Positions 42,758 through 53,405 are shown, counted from the stretch's first letter. The stretch is 64,000 nt of DNA from Odontocerum albicorne (GCA_949825065.1 OX463859.1:2453137-2517136); one strand, 5' to 3'. The notes: generated from the sequence alone by a model not told the origin. Translations and numbers: made by a program.

Positions 42758-43359
42758 TCTCATACACAAAGACGGAGGGTGCGTAGTGGATGTTGGCCTG
42801 GAATAAGTGTGGGATGGATGAAATTCAGATCGGTAACAGGAGTCTTGTGTGACCCAAAAATGCATTTAAAACTAAAAGGAAAGGTATACCAGACTATCGT
42901 TAGACCCGCGATTATGTATAGCTCAGAATGCTGGACTATGTACAGCTCCTACTCTAGGCAACTTGAAACAACAGAAATGCGAATGCTTAGGTGGTCGGCA
43001 GGAGTCTCACTAAAATACAGAATTAAGGGCTCACGCTTTCGTGGTAGCCTGGGGGCCACTGACATAAACAGTAAGCTGGAAGAGCGACAGCTGAGGTGGT
43101 ACGGGCACATAAGACGGAGACCCCCAAACCATACGGTAAATCAGGCAATGTCTGTGGATCTTCCACGACAGGCGTCCAGAGGAAGACATAAGAACTCCTG
43201 GATAACTCAATGCTCCAAAATCCTGCAGAAAAACGGCCTAGATGTAAGTGACATCTAGAACCGAAGAATATACAGCCTGAGAACGAGAAGAGCTGACCCC
43301 AACAGCCTACCTAGGCAATGAGTTGGGACAGTGCCAGGAAGAAGAAGAAAAAAGAAGAA
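42758..43359 (+). mobile_element. RTE-A LINE insertion with 15-bp TSD
   Basis: Flanked by GAATTCAATATACAC at 42743-42757 and 43360-43374. The frame includes GWMKFRSVTGVLCDPKMHLK, KGKVYQTIVRPAIMYSSECW, RQLETTEMRMLRWSAGVSL and RLRWYGHIRR-like RQLRWYGHIRRRPPNHTVNQ. A stop at 43256-43258 cuts off the final segment YSLRTRRADPNSLPRQ. It extends further 5' than the other RTE-A copies and ends in a GAAGAAG tail. Confidence 0.9.
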
Positions 43360-43374
43360 GAATTCAATATACAC

Positions 43375-43880
43375 ACTGTTTTCCTGAAACCAATTACTCG
43401 TATAAATGGAAGGATAGTTGTACAAATGAAATTTCTTTCGTATTATTTTTATAGTCCTTATAAAATCCTGTTCCCTTACATAATACATGATAAATAAATA
43501 AATAGAAATGTATAACTTTTATTAATCCTTTTACTGGAGCCGAATGAGCGTACATGGCGATGCTAATTTTTTTACTTGCTTTTTATTGCGCACAAAATTT
43601 TCGTTTTACGACGTAATTTTCGGAATCGTAATTTGTCGTAAAATTCGCAGATATATATTATCCGAATTCAATTCAGGTTTACCGATGAGAGCTCCGTTAA
43701 CCTCGATACAATCAGATAAAATAAATTGTTTTCAAATCAAAATATTTCAGTTTGAACGCAAAACTCTTTATATGAAAGTTTTTATTTTGTTTAGTTTAAA
43801 ATATAATTTTTGAGTAACTCAAATACATGTACATTAAAAGAAAATGAAAGCTGATTACCCGTGACATACATAACATATAT
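43375..43880. other. No recognised gene
   Basis: AT-rich; TACTCGTA at 43395. An 89-codon frame (43544-43813) shows no motif and is AT-driven. Confidence 0.45.
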
Positions 43881-43883
43881 ACC

Positions 43884-44398
43884 ATTGTAATTTGTTTTGT
43901 CAAACACTGTTTATTCCATTTTTTGTAACGGTATAACCCTACCGGTTTCAAGACTTTCACCTCATCATCAGGGGAACACAAACAAGACTGAAATATGTTC
44001 GAACTGGTACCGAGATACACGTTTCTAACGGTAAACATTATGTTTGGGGGCTGGGGGTTCAGGGAGGCACGTGACAACCTCGGCGAGCAGCGAAGAGATT
44101 CTTGGAATATATGTGTTTGCCAGATGTTCACCTCGATGCACTGACTTAGAAATTTATATTGCCTCTAATCTGTCCAATTTATTTCCGTTACTACTATCAG
44201 TATGTTTACCGTTAGAAGTGTGTATCTCGGTACCACTTCGAACAGAATTCAGTCTTGTTTGTGCTCCCTGATGCTGAGATGAAAATCTTGAAACCGGTAG
44301 AGTTATACCGTTACAAAAATTGGAAGAAACAGTGTTTGATAAAACAAATTACAATATATTTAAACCTCCACAATGTTAATGCCTTAACTATAAATAAG
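43884..44398. mobile_element. PLE pair: inverted ends around endonuclease-region remnant
   Basis: Left arm 43890-43993 and right arm 44258-44398 are inverted copies of the PLE end. Between them, on the reverse strand, bases 44190-44080 are related to the PLE coding end at 59540-59690 (KSVHRGEHLAN, YIPRIS), followed by its 3' UTR (GTTTACCGTTAGAAGTGTGT occurs at 44209 in plus orientation, and in inverse near 44015). This is a head-to-head arrangement of two partial PLE copies. The right arm has CTGATGCTGAGATGAAAATC, with a stem change that keeps pairing. Confidence 0.8.
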
Positions 44399-44409
44399 AC
44401 ATATGAACA

Positions 44410-44790
44410 ATAATGGTCCATGGCCGCGCGGCAACGCACTGGACTTCCGTGCATAACGTTGCTAGTTCGAATCCCGCGTTGTGCTGCTCCCCTCCAATGG
44501 CACAGGCATTTTAAAACCTAGGTTTGGGGGGGTAAGGATACCTTTAACTTTAGACATATCTATTCTTTCAACAAAGAAGGAGGGAAAACATGTCTGTATG
44601 CTCCAGTCGTCTCACTTCAGAGTGCCACCGGATTCAGTAGAGAAGTGTAGCCAATGAATTGCTGGTGTGCAACGGCTCCGCAAAAAACGAACTCCTCGGC
44701 ACAGCTTCGCTTTTCAACTGAATTTACGTTGAAATTGCGAGGGGATCCTCGATTACGAAGTCCAGCAGACGACATAAGACGTTTAGTGTT
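44410..44790 (+). mobile_element. SINE2 copy (tRNA-Leu/Ser-type head)
   Basis: Head GGCCGCGCGGCAACGCACTG, GACTTCCGTGCATAACG, B-box TAGTTCGAATCCCGC. The body contains GGTAAGGATACCTTTAACTT, TCTCACTTCAGAGTGCCACC, and ends near CACAGCTTCGCTTTTCAACT and GCGAGGGGATCCTCGATTAC. Same order as 60820-61600. Confidence 0.7.
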
Positions 44791-44884
44791 ACAGGTCCCT
44801 AAACCTTTTTATCCAAGCACACAACTTTCGACTCCTCTACATTCGTACATCTCGTCATACACAATATTCTATTATTCATAATTC

Positions 44885-45150
44885 TCAGTTGACCTTCTTT
44901 CAAAATCTGATTAATTTTGTCCAGTCACGTTTTCATCGGTTTACCTCTTTCAAACACCCCTTGCACCCCTTCTGACTTATATACTCGCTTAGTCATTATT
45001 TCGTCATTCATTTTCTCCACATGTCCAAACCATCTTTAAGTACATTTCTTCATCTTACTTAAAACGTTAATTTTATCTATGCATTCATTTCTAATGTCTT
45101 CGTTCTACTTTTTTTCTTACATTGACATTCCACACATTTTCCTTATTGCA
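44885..45150 (-). mobile_element. LINE-D fragment
   Basis: Reverse strand: CAAAATCTGATTAATTTTGT, ATACTCGCTTAGTCATTATT, CCACATGTCCAAACCATCTT, TTTCTTCATCTTACTTAAAA. Confidence 0.6.
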
Positions 45151-45399
45151 CGCATCTCCACAGCATTAATCTTAATTTTATTCTTAATATGCCAAGTTCA
45201 AGTATGACATTACTCGTGACAAATGCAATAAAAAAAAGATTCAATGCAAAGTAGGAAATTAGGGCACTTGTCGTTGGTGCCACTGGAGATGGCTATGCAA
45301 GCTAATTTGTAATCAACATATCCTGTTGCACACAGGGCTAGTAGCTTCGATACCTGCAACTCGTCTACGTCTTTTTTCTCCGTTGTATTCTATAAATAA

Positions 45400-45622
45400 A
45401 TAAATAAATATTAGGTTTATTGACAGCAACATAGTATGTACAAGATCAAATCTGAATAACATTTCTAAAAACACATAAATTGCAGACAATACATCAGACG
45501 CAGAAGCTATCAAAAGGTCTGGGCTCATCTAATAGCATCCCCTCGGCCAAAATACACCCCACCAATATAGGGCGAACCCAGCCACGGGGACACCAGATGT
45601 TTTTCAGCCCACACCCTCTTTA
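45400..45622 (-). mobile_element. LINE-B-type repeat, 3' end
   Basis: Tail AAATAAATAAATATTAGG, TTTATTGACAGCAACATAGT. Body AGGTCTGGGCTCATCTAATA, GGCCAAAATACACCCCACCA, CAGATGTTTTTCAGCCCACA. Confidence 0.75.
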
Positions 45623-45624
45623 TT

Positions 45625-46119
45625 CCTGATAAAGAGCAATAACTCCGCACCCTCTGACTCGATCTACAATTGTTTCTGCTTCCAGTTGTGCAGAACAAAT
45701 ATATTATCAAACATGGCATGTTGTACATGTTTGTTTATCTCTTGCGCGGCCTGCCATGTTTTATTCTGAATATTTCTTGGGAGTTTGAAGTAAGGCATAC
45801 CAGCTGCATGTGCCTACCAATGCAGGCAAAGTAGTACAAAAATCTCAATGCTGCAACAGTTGCCTTATGTCGTTCCTCTATGGTTCCATCAAATCTTCAT
45901 ATTTTTTTACACTGCTCACATTTTACAAGTACTTTAATATGTTATGTTGTCAGTATAGAACATATGATTCGCATTCATACATCAAAGATACATGTGTAGA
46001 TAACTTTTTCAACCTTCTTTAAGAAGAATCGCAACTTTTTTCATTGACAATCGTCTCTAAGTTTAAAATATTTTTTTGAATTATTGCTGTATGTGGTTAT
46101 TTAATCATCGTGTCGTGTA
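45625..46119. other. No recognised gene
   Basis: Nothing assignable; short frames only. Confidence 0.45.
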
Positions 46120-46475
46120 GCTCATGATTAAGCCTCGTGACTCCCATGATAACCTCCAACGACTCATCTCCATCCATTTCTGCACTCCGCAGCTCTAAAG
46201 GTGTCAAAGGTAGTCCAGTAGTGTATCTTGGTCAACCCAACGCATTTGGATTCTTCCTCTTGTGCGTCGTCCTTCCACGTCTGCAGTTACCACAAACCTT
46301 TCCAAACTGTCTCCTTGACCACGAGCAATGTGCCCAAAGAATCGGAGGACTTTTCGAAGGCATATTGTCGACAATCTGTCGGTGATTCTCAGTTATTCGA
46401 GAATGATGGCATTAGTTCGTCTTGCTTTCCATGGAATTCGTTACATTCTTTTCCAGCACCACATTTCAAATGCAT
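46120..46475 (-). mobile_element. RTE-C LINE fragment
   Basis: Homologous to 63228-63545 over CATGATTAAGCCTCGTGACT, TCAACCCAACGCATTTGGAT, AAGAATCGGAGGACTTTTCG and CTTGCTTTCCATGGAATTCG. Frames are decayed; see 63228 for the reading of the protein. Confidence 0.75.
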
Positions 46476-46479
46476 TTAC

Positions 46480-47310
46480 TAATAAAATAATATTAGAAAA
46501 GCCGAAAAGAAAACGATACATGAAAATAGCTCGAATATGAAATTGCACTCAAGACAAAAGGTTGTTTATCAAACAAAGAAACCTTAGAGATGAAAATAAA
46601 AAGTGTAAACAACTTAATTAGAATACACAATAATAGAGAAGAAACCTTAAGTGACAGGTTCATGACAATGTAGAAAATTAAGGTGTCATTTACATTAAAT
46701 ACGAGAAATTTCAAAGTCCATTATATTCCCTTGTCGCGTGTGGCATCCAAGAAATGGCAACCGCAAAGCTACTATTCATATATTCACTTAAAGTAGCGTT
46801 GATTAAACTACGCTAAAACTAACGTTTTCCCAAGAGACCTACTCTCATTTTGGCCTACTTACATTTGTTTGAGTAGCAAGCTAATCCACGAAATTCAAGA
46901 ACCGCACATATGAACAGCTACCAAATTTGCGGTGCATAGTAAATTTTGCGGCTACTGGGTTTATGATTAGACATTTCGCCGCCTCAAGCAAAAACACACT
47001 AACTATATAATTCCAGCATTTACCTTTTGCTGGAATTGTGAAATTTATTTTTAATATCATCTTGAATCGTAGGAAAATGAGTTCTTAAGTTGGGAAGGAT
47101 TTTAATCGTTCAATTTGCTATAACTGTACCAGTTTTATGACTATAAAATGAAGACTTAAATTTTACACCTGGGTTTGGACTAAATTATGATTTTGAGAAT
47201 TCTATAAGATAATAATAATAAAAGGATAATTTATATAGCGCCATTTAAAAAGCAAACCTTTTTGCAAAGGCACTCCAACTTGAAACTCGAACCAATTATT
47301 TTTGGTAGAT
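46480..47310. other. No recognised gene
   Basis: AT-rich; TGCTGGAATT-type short inverted pieces near 47010-47040 only. Confidence 0.45.
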
Positions 47311-47314
47311 TAAA

Positions 47315-47990
47315 AGTATTACAAAATAAATATTCATAAGTTGTGTGTCAGGATAGAAAGGTTGTGACTGCGGATAATAAATATTCATAAGTTGTGTGTC
47401 AGGATAGAAAGGTTGTGACTGCGGATAATAAATATTCATAAGTTTTGTGTCAGGATAGAAAGGTTGTGACTGCGGATAATAAATATTCATAAGTTGTGTG
47501 TCAGGATAGAAAGGTTGTGACTGCGGATAATAAATATTCATAAGTTTTGTGTCAGGATAGAAAGGTTGTGACTGCGGATAATAAATATTCATAAGTTGTG
47601 TGTCAGGATAGAAAGGTTGTGACTGCGGATAATAAATATTCATAAGTTGTGTGTCAGGATATAAAGGTTGTGACTGCGGATAATAAATATTCATAAGTTT
47701 TGTGTCAGGATAGAAAGGTTGTGACTGCGGATAATAAATATTCATAAGTTGTGTGTCAGGATAGAAAGGTTGTGACTGCGGATAATAAATATTCATAAGT
47801 TGTGTGTCAGGATAGAAAGGTTGTGACTGCGGATAATAAATATTCATAAGTTGTGTGTCAGGATATAAAGGTTGTGACTGCGGATAATAAATATTCATAA
47901 GTTGTGTGTCAGGATAGAAAGGTTGTGACTGCGGATAATAAATATTCATAAGTTGTGTGTCAGGATAGAAAGGTTGTGACTGCGGATATT
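47315..47990. repeat. 51-bp minisatellite, about 13 copies
   Basis: Unit ATAATAAATATTCATAAGTT then GTGTGTCAGGATAGAAAGGT, TGTGACTGCGG. Two variant positions (GTTGTGTG/GTTTTGTG and GATAGAAAGG/GATATAAAGG) recur among otherwise identical units. The 51-bp period leaves the reverse strand open for 217 codons of MNIYYPQSQPFYPDTQL. Without a start context or spliced partner, treated as satellite DNA. Confidence 0.93.
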
Positions 47991-48188
47991 AGATTAGAAA
48001 CTTCATGCAGATATGGTTCATATATTTAGAAAAAAATATTTGGTAAGAAAACCGCAGAAAACTTACCAAAGGAAGACGAACTACAAAGAAACCTTTGTAA
48101 AACTGTCGATATGAGATGTTTCACATTCGGATTTAGGTGTAATATTCAAATGTAATGAAACAAAATTGATAAGGCCTCCCAAAAAGGA

Positions 48189-48547
48189 TTGTCTTATTTA
48201 TTTATTTTTATTGTAAATATAATCTGGCGAGCTTATTGCCAGGCGGCAATTTCTTCCAACCAACCAGACAAAAGTAAATGAAGCAAGTTACATGGTCGCA
48301 TAAATCATTCAAATTACTATCCCTCCTCACGAAATCCATAAACACATACGTGAACATATGTCCACGAACCCCACAAAGACGGACAATCACCTGAACATTC
48401 TTTTTCAGTCAAAAGATAAAGAAGGGATGGTGGAGAGGAAAGAAAAAGAAAAATCAGGAATTAGGCAAGTTTTTTTACTGACTAGAATTTTTTTTTTTCA
48501 GTCGCGTCTTAAATCATGCCAAGGACGGAGCGAGTCTTATAGTGTCT
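48189..48547 (-). mobile_element. LINE-A 3' end
   Basis: Tail TTATTTATTTATTTTTATTG, then ATAATCTGGCGAGCTTATTG, GGTCGCATAAATCATTCAAA, and ORF2-end landmark CAAGGACGGAGCGAGTC at right. The 3'-UTR open stretch is damaged. Confidence 0.8.
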
Positions 48548-48894
48548 TAAAATGCTTCTTGAATTAATTCACACCACTCATATATCTAACACTTATAAAC
48601 CATTCCATGTCACAGGACCAGCAACGCTAAAAGTCCTGTCATAATACCCCTCCCTATTGGATCCATAGATTTATTAAATGGAGACGAAGTCGAACTCAAT
48701 ATAATCTTCCTTTCTGAAGCAATATCTCTCAGATACATATTCAAAAGATACAATTAAGATATCCCAATAAGGAACCTTAAAACAAACAGACATCCGTTAC
48801 AAGTAATCCGTTAGTTTCATTTAAGCAATGTAGGCTTTTTAGAAGCGGAATAATATGTCAGCCTAGCAGCCGCATTGAAAACAAACTTATTTTT

Positions 48895-48960
48895 CTCTTC
48901 CCAACTCATTGCCTACGTAGGCTGATGGGGTCGGCTCTTCTCGTTCTCAGGCTGTATATT
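48895..48960 (-). mobile_element. RTE-A extreme 3' end
   Basis: CTTCCCAACTCATTGCCTAC, GTAGGCTGATGGGGTCGGCT, CTTCTCGTTCTCAGGCTGTA is the reverse-strand end of RTE-A, abutting the LINE-A copy. Confidence 0.75.
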
Positions 48961-48964
48961 CATT

Positions 48965-49632
48965 TTCAACCTACGAAAGTACGATCATATAACTTCATAC
49001 CAGAAGGCATTGAACTGGTTGAATGTTAGAAATAGACGCCAAATTCACATACTGTCTCTATTGTATAATATCCTTCATTGTCCCGCCGCACCCTCTTATC
49101 TCGCCGAAAATTTTCAGCGTCTTTCCAATCATAGATTAGCGCTACGCTGAAACAGAGATTGTTTATTGGCCTTTCCAGTTCACCGCTCCTCTTTCTTTAC
49201 GTCGTCCTTTACTGTCCATGCAGTGAGACTCTGGAATCAGTTACAAACCAATATAAGACTCGCTCCATCCTTGGTATGCTTTAAGAAGCGACTGAAAAAC
49301 CTCCTAATTTCTAGTCAGTAAAATAACGTGTTTCACTCCTGATTTTTCTTTTCCTTTCCTCTCCACCATTCCTTCCTTTCCTTTTGATTGATGATATCTC
49401 ATTTTATATGAAAAAGAATGTTCGGGTGATTGTCCGTCTTTATGGGGTTCGTGGGCATGTGCTCATGTATATGTTTATGGATTTCGTGGGGATGGATAGT
49501 CATTTGAATGATTTATGCGACCACGTAACTTGCTTAATTTTCTTTTGTCTGGTTGGTTGGAAGAGATTGCAGCCTGGCAATAAGCCCGCCAGATTGTATT
49601 GCAATAAAAGTGTTAAATAAATAAATAAATAT
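48965..49632 (+). mobile_element. LINE-A copy with ORF2 C-terminus and full 3' UTR
   Basis: The plus-strand frame begins RKYDHITSYQKALNWLNVRN and continues RQIHILSLLYNIL, SYLAENFQRLSNH, AVRLWNQL, ending KKRLKNLLISSQ, with one stop near 49142. The protein end, 3' UTR (open stretch at 49384-49620) and tail GTGTTAAATAAATAAATAAA are all present. This is the best reference for the family's 3' half here. Confidence 0.85.
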
Positions 49633-49634
49633 AT

Positions 49635-50096
49635 TCCTCGGTAAAACTAACTGGAGTCTTAAAGTTTGCGAATCAAACGAACCAAAATAAAATTACAAAA
49701 AACCAGACACAATATAACAAATAAATTAAATAGAATCTTTATTTCCTTTGCTGGAAGACATCGACTTACAAACTTTATCTATCTTAGACTATAAAAGCTC
49801 GATGAAACCATATAACCTATTTGTCTATTTTAGGAGAGCTTAATATCAAGACGAATACCAGAGATATGATATTTTTGGGAAAAATACTAACACCCATGAC
49901 TGATAAAGCATCTCCATCAAAATGTTGTCTTCACGGTGAAGTTACCCAGATAAATTCCGTTTCATTTGAATTTAATTGAAATTTATTTTATGACATCCAA
50001 TTTTAGACGTTGATGTTGCTATCAAAAGTATCCTGCTTAAAAATATTTTTTCCTCTTAAATTACAGAATTTAAAGAAATTAAGTATCATTAAGATA
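49635..50096. other. No recognised gene
   Basis: AT-rich. Confidence 0.5.
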
Positions 50097-50098
50097 TA

Positions 50099-51056
50099 CT
50101 ATGCGTATCCAGAAAGTAAGTGTACTGAGGCTCTCACGACCGGATGTATTTTATTTTCGATATGTTGGCTTCACTTCCGTGTAGTCTGACCCTTCCCCTC
50201 TGCAACGAGACCGGTTCGAGGTCAGTACGTTGAGAAGTGTCGACGCGACAACACGTTTCGTGAAAAATGTCAATCCAATCTCCCGCCAAGTGCGAAATAC
50301 GCGGCGTCATCCGTTATCTCGTTTGGAAGGGAAAACCTTCGGTTGAGGTTTATAATGAGGTGAAAACTGCATATGGTGATAAAGGTATGAATCGTACGAG
50401 TGTGTACAAGTGGTGTCGCGAGTTTAAAAACGGTCACGTCACACCTCTTCGCCCTCCGCTCAAAAGTTCAAAACCACAATTTCAGTCAAGAAAATCATGG
50501 CATCCGTGTTTTGGGACTGTCAAGGCATAATTTTAATTGAATATATGCCTCAAGGGGAGACCATCAACTCTGCAAGATACTGTGAGACACTAAAAAAATT
50601 GCGGAGGGCGATTCAGAACAAGAGGAGAGGCATGCTGACAAAGGGAGTCTACCTGCTGCATGATAATGCCAGACCACACACGGCCAATGCCACGAAGGAA
50701 CTGCTAGCCTCGTTTTAATGGGATGTCCTGAACTATCCGGCGCATTCCCCTGACCTAGCACCTTCAGATCACTATCTCTTTACCTCCCTGAAGCTGCACA
50801 TAGGTGGAAAAAGGTTTTCAACCGACGAGGAGGTAAAGGAGGAGGTGGATAAGTGGACGGAGGGGTTGGCGGGAAACTACTTCGAGGAAGGCATCAAAAA
50901 GTTGATACCCCACTTCACCATCTGCATTGAGAGGAATGGCGACTATGTCGAAAAATAGCTTACATATGTACTACGGTAACCACGTATTTTTTTGTTAAAA
51001 TAAAAAAAATTGTAACCTACAAAAATTCAGTACACTTACTTTCTGGATATGCCTCG
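50099..51056 (+). mobile_element. Mariner element, internally deleted (copy 2)
   Basis: Flanked by TA (50097-50098 and 51057-51058). The TIR core ATCCAGAAAGTAAGTGTACT is present at both ends. The right end read inward is CGAGGCATATCC and the left has drifted to CTATGCGTATCC. 958 bp, almost the same length as copy 1 at 11634 but with a different deletion. Confidence 0.93.
50267..50958 (+). pseudogene. Mariner transposase lacking its first catalytic motif
   Basis: Begins MSIQSPAKCEIRGVIRYLVW and keeps the first helix-turn-helix (PSVEVYNEVKTAYGDKGMNR, TSVYKWCREF). It then loses the rest of the DNA-binding domain and the TGDET motif. The junction shifts the frame. The remaining part (50497 onwards: IMASVFWDCQGIILIEYMPQ) has LLHDNARPH and SPDLAPSDHYLF and ends GDYVEK at 50956-50958. 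A nonsense change (AAA to TAA, 50716-50718) cuts it after LLASF. It retains what copy 1 lost and lacks the part with TGDETWV that copy 1 retained. Confidence 0.9.
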
Positions 51057-51179
51057 TATATTGGAGTGAAAAGTGAGAAATTAATTAATACATTCGTATG
51101 CTACTCTTCAACATGTCAAAACTTATTATATGAACATTTTGAAAAACATAGTCAGGAGACTACATAGTCTTCGGATCCA

Positions 51180-51375
51180 TTAATCGATTTGTCATGTTTA
51201 GGACCATTGGAGTAGACCCAGAACTCGTGAAGAGGCGACAACACTCGCGTAAATCTAACGCGTATAAGTATTGTTGCCATAAGAATTCTTAAACCAGACT
51301 CAAACCCTTTTTTATATATTTTTTTTTTGGGTCGTATCGGGAATTAAACCCCGAAAGGAAACCTGGGCATTGAAA
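51180..51375 (-). mobile_element. SINE1-related repeat with alternative tail
   Basis: Partner of 23403-23625 (CCATTAATCGAT, GGAGTAGACCCAGAACTCGT, AGTATTGTTGCC). The head relic TCGTATCGGGAATTAAACCC is in reverse. Confidence 0.5.
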
Positions 51376-51377
51376 AA

Positions 51378-51895
51378 GTGGGATACGAGCAGGATAAATG
51401 CGGTACAAAATCAGGTTTTACAATGTTTCATAAAATAAGAAATGATCGAATAAATAATTACTGTTTGTTGGAGATTGTAAGAAGGATTGAAAAAGGATTT
51501 TTGAGATGGTTTGACCCCATCAATAGAATAAATTGCAAAAAATGTATTTGTGAGGAATGAATTAAGGATATACTGAGGAAAGAATGGAAGGAGATAGTAG
51601 AAATAAAATCTAGGTATTTTGATATTACGTAAGATCAAAGGTGGTTTGAACATGTAGAATGAATGAATGAAGATAAACTAACAAAACAAACGTACACCGC
51701 AAATATGAGTGGAAGAAGAAAACTAAGAAAAGTATGGTTGGATTAAGTATATGATATTTTGAAAAAAGCGAATGTAAAAAATCAAAGAAATGATGTATAG
51801 ATGTAGAAGAGATGAAATATATGTGTCGCGATAGGTAAGTATAGCCCTCTCTTCTCTCTCCTTACCCCGACAGGGAAATTACGTGATGGTACGGA
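51378..51895 (+). mobile_element. LINE-D copy with internal insertion
   Basis: Starts GGGATACGAGCAGGATAAAT and has two successive LINE-D-like stretches: GGATTTTTGAGATGGTTTGA, and further on AAGGTGGTTTGAACATGTAG, GATAAACTAACAAAACAAAC, AGTATGGTTGGATTAAGTAT, GTGTCGCGATAGGTAAGT. Confidence 0.65.
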
Positions 51896-51964
51896 TGTAT
51901 TATTTGTTTTACTTTCAGTATTATTTTACAATTAAGTCTAAAATAAATAAATAATTATTATATA

Positions 51965-52113
51965 TTATTTAGAGTTAAGGCATTAACATTGTGAATGTTA
52001 AAAGACATTGTAATTTGTTTTATCAAACACTGTTTATTTCACTTTATATAACGGTATAGCCTTACCGGTTTCAAGGTTTTCACCTCATCATCAGTGGAAC
52101 ACAGACAAGACTC
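51965..52113. mobile_element. PLE end, single arm
   Basis: Lead-in AGTTAAGGCATTAACATTGT, arm to CACCTCATCATCAGTGGAAC, AGACAAGACTC. In reverse it reads CTGATGATGAGGTGAAAACC, where the stem AGGT/ACCT is fully Watson-Crick. Confidence 0.8.
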
Positions 52114-52149
52114 ACATATAAAAATATTTTCGTGTGTAATATTTTACAT

Positions 52150-52475
52150 AGGGACATGACGTGGTGGTATGCATATATATGCACCGTATTTATTTATGTA
52201 ATAAGACGCACCGGAAGATAAAATGCACCCCAAATTTATGAGACCACGTTTAAAAAATAATTAACTAAACTATTTATAATTATCATTACCATAACTTGTA
52301 ACAGCATTATGCCGTTCATCTTTATTTGTCTCGGCACTTTCAGTCATTTCATTACTGTCACTTTTCTTAGTTCTATTTGAACTATTGTTGTCACTATTAA
52401 AAACTTACATTCGATACCATCCAACGCGCTACGTACTTGTATACCACATTTCTCAATAAGACTTACATATTACCA
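52150..52475 (-). mobile_element. Pogo/Tigger-type element relic
   Basis: Starts with an end-like sequence (ACCGTATTTATTTATGTAAT, AAGACGCACCGGAAGATAAA). On the reverse strand 52310-52410 encodes an acidic/serine-rich tail (SDNNSSNRTKKSDSNEMTES) of the kind found at the C-terminus of such transposases. Weak alone; supported by the similar end at 55805. Confidence 0.5.
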
Positions 52476-52935
52476 CGTATCACCTACCTTCGGACCATAA
52501 GACATACTTCGGACCATTAGGTGCACTTCGGACCATAAGACATACTTCGGACCATTAGGTGCACTTCGGACCATAAGACATACTTCGGACCATTAAGTGC
52601 ACTTCGGACCATAAGACATACTTCGGACCATTAGGTGCACTTCGGACCATAAGACATACTTCGGACCATTAGGTGCACTTCGGACCATAAGACATACTTC
52701 GGACCATTAGGTGCACTTCGGACCATAAGACATACTTCGGACCATTAGGTGCACTTCGGACCATAAGACATACTTCGGACCATTAGGTGCACTTCGGACC
52801 ATAAGACATACTTCGGACCATTAGGTGCACTTCGGACCATAAGACATACTTCGGACCATTAGGTGCACTTCGGACCATAAGACATACTTCGGACCATTAG
52901 GCGCACTTCGGACCATAAGACTCACTGCGTACTAT
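52476..52935. repeat. 38-bp minisatellite built from two 19-bp halves, 11-12 copies
   Basis: Halves ACTTCGGACCATAAGACAT and ACTTCGGACCATTAGGTGC alternate almost perfectly. The array ends in CGGACCATAAGACTCACTGC, GTACTATAAGACGCGTTCC, which resembles the pogo-type terminal motif CTATAAGACGC. The repeat seems to have grown from that end. Confidence 0.9.
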
Positions 52936-53264
52936 AAGACGCGTTCCAATTTTAAATAAATGTTTGTAATAAACCAGTTGTATCTTACCGTATATTATAT
53001 GTTCTTTGTTTACAATTTGTATTTTGTTTCTTATTTATTTTTCAATGATTTGTCCATTGTGTTTGTATTGTTTGCGGAGTTAGTGCTGTGCGCCTATTAA
53101 CAGCTCCGTATTGTATTCGTTACATGTGATTTTACAATTTCATGCATGTTTCATTCTTAATATTTTTGTTGTATGTTAATTGTATAACAGAAACCTTTTT
53201 TTTTTGTATATTCTATCAAACTCAATGTGGTGAGCCCTCATCACTGGGTCTTTTATAATTTATA

Positions 53265-53405
53265 ATTTGTATATGTCCTCAGTAAAATAAAAGCGAAAGC
53301 CTTGTTTCTAGGGGCACAACAAATAAAAGGCAACAAACAAAACAAAGATCTATATAAATTGTGTCCACTTTGAAATACCTGTTGTTTTTTCATAAATTAT
53401 GCTTT
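53265..53405 (+). repeat. R3 interspersed repeat
   Basis: GTCCTCAGTAAAATAAAAGC, GAAAGCCTTGTTTCTAGGGG, ATAAAAGGCAACAAACAAAA, ACCTGTTGTTTTTTCATAAA. Confidence 0.65.

Noticed and set aside
47296..47949. 217-codon repetitive frame as a protein-coding gene
   Set aside because: The frame is open only because the tandem unit is 51 bp. There is no start context and no non-repetitive coding extension.
52476..52935. CRISPR-like array
   Set aside because: Both 19-bp halves are constant, so there are no unique spacers, and the context is eukaryotic. The same applies to the arrays at 221, 17303 and 38115.
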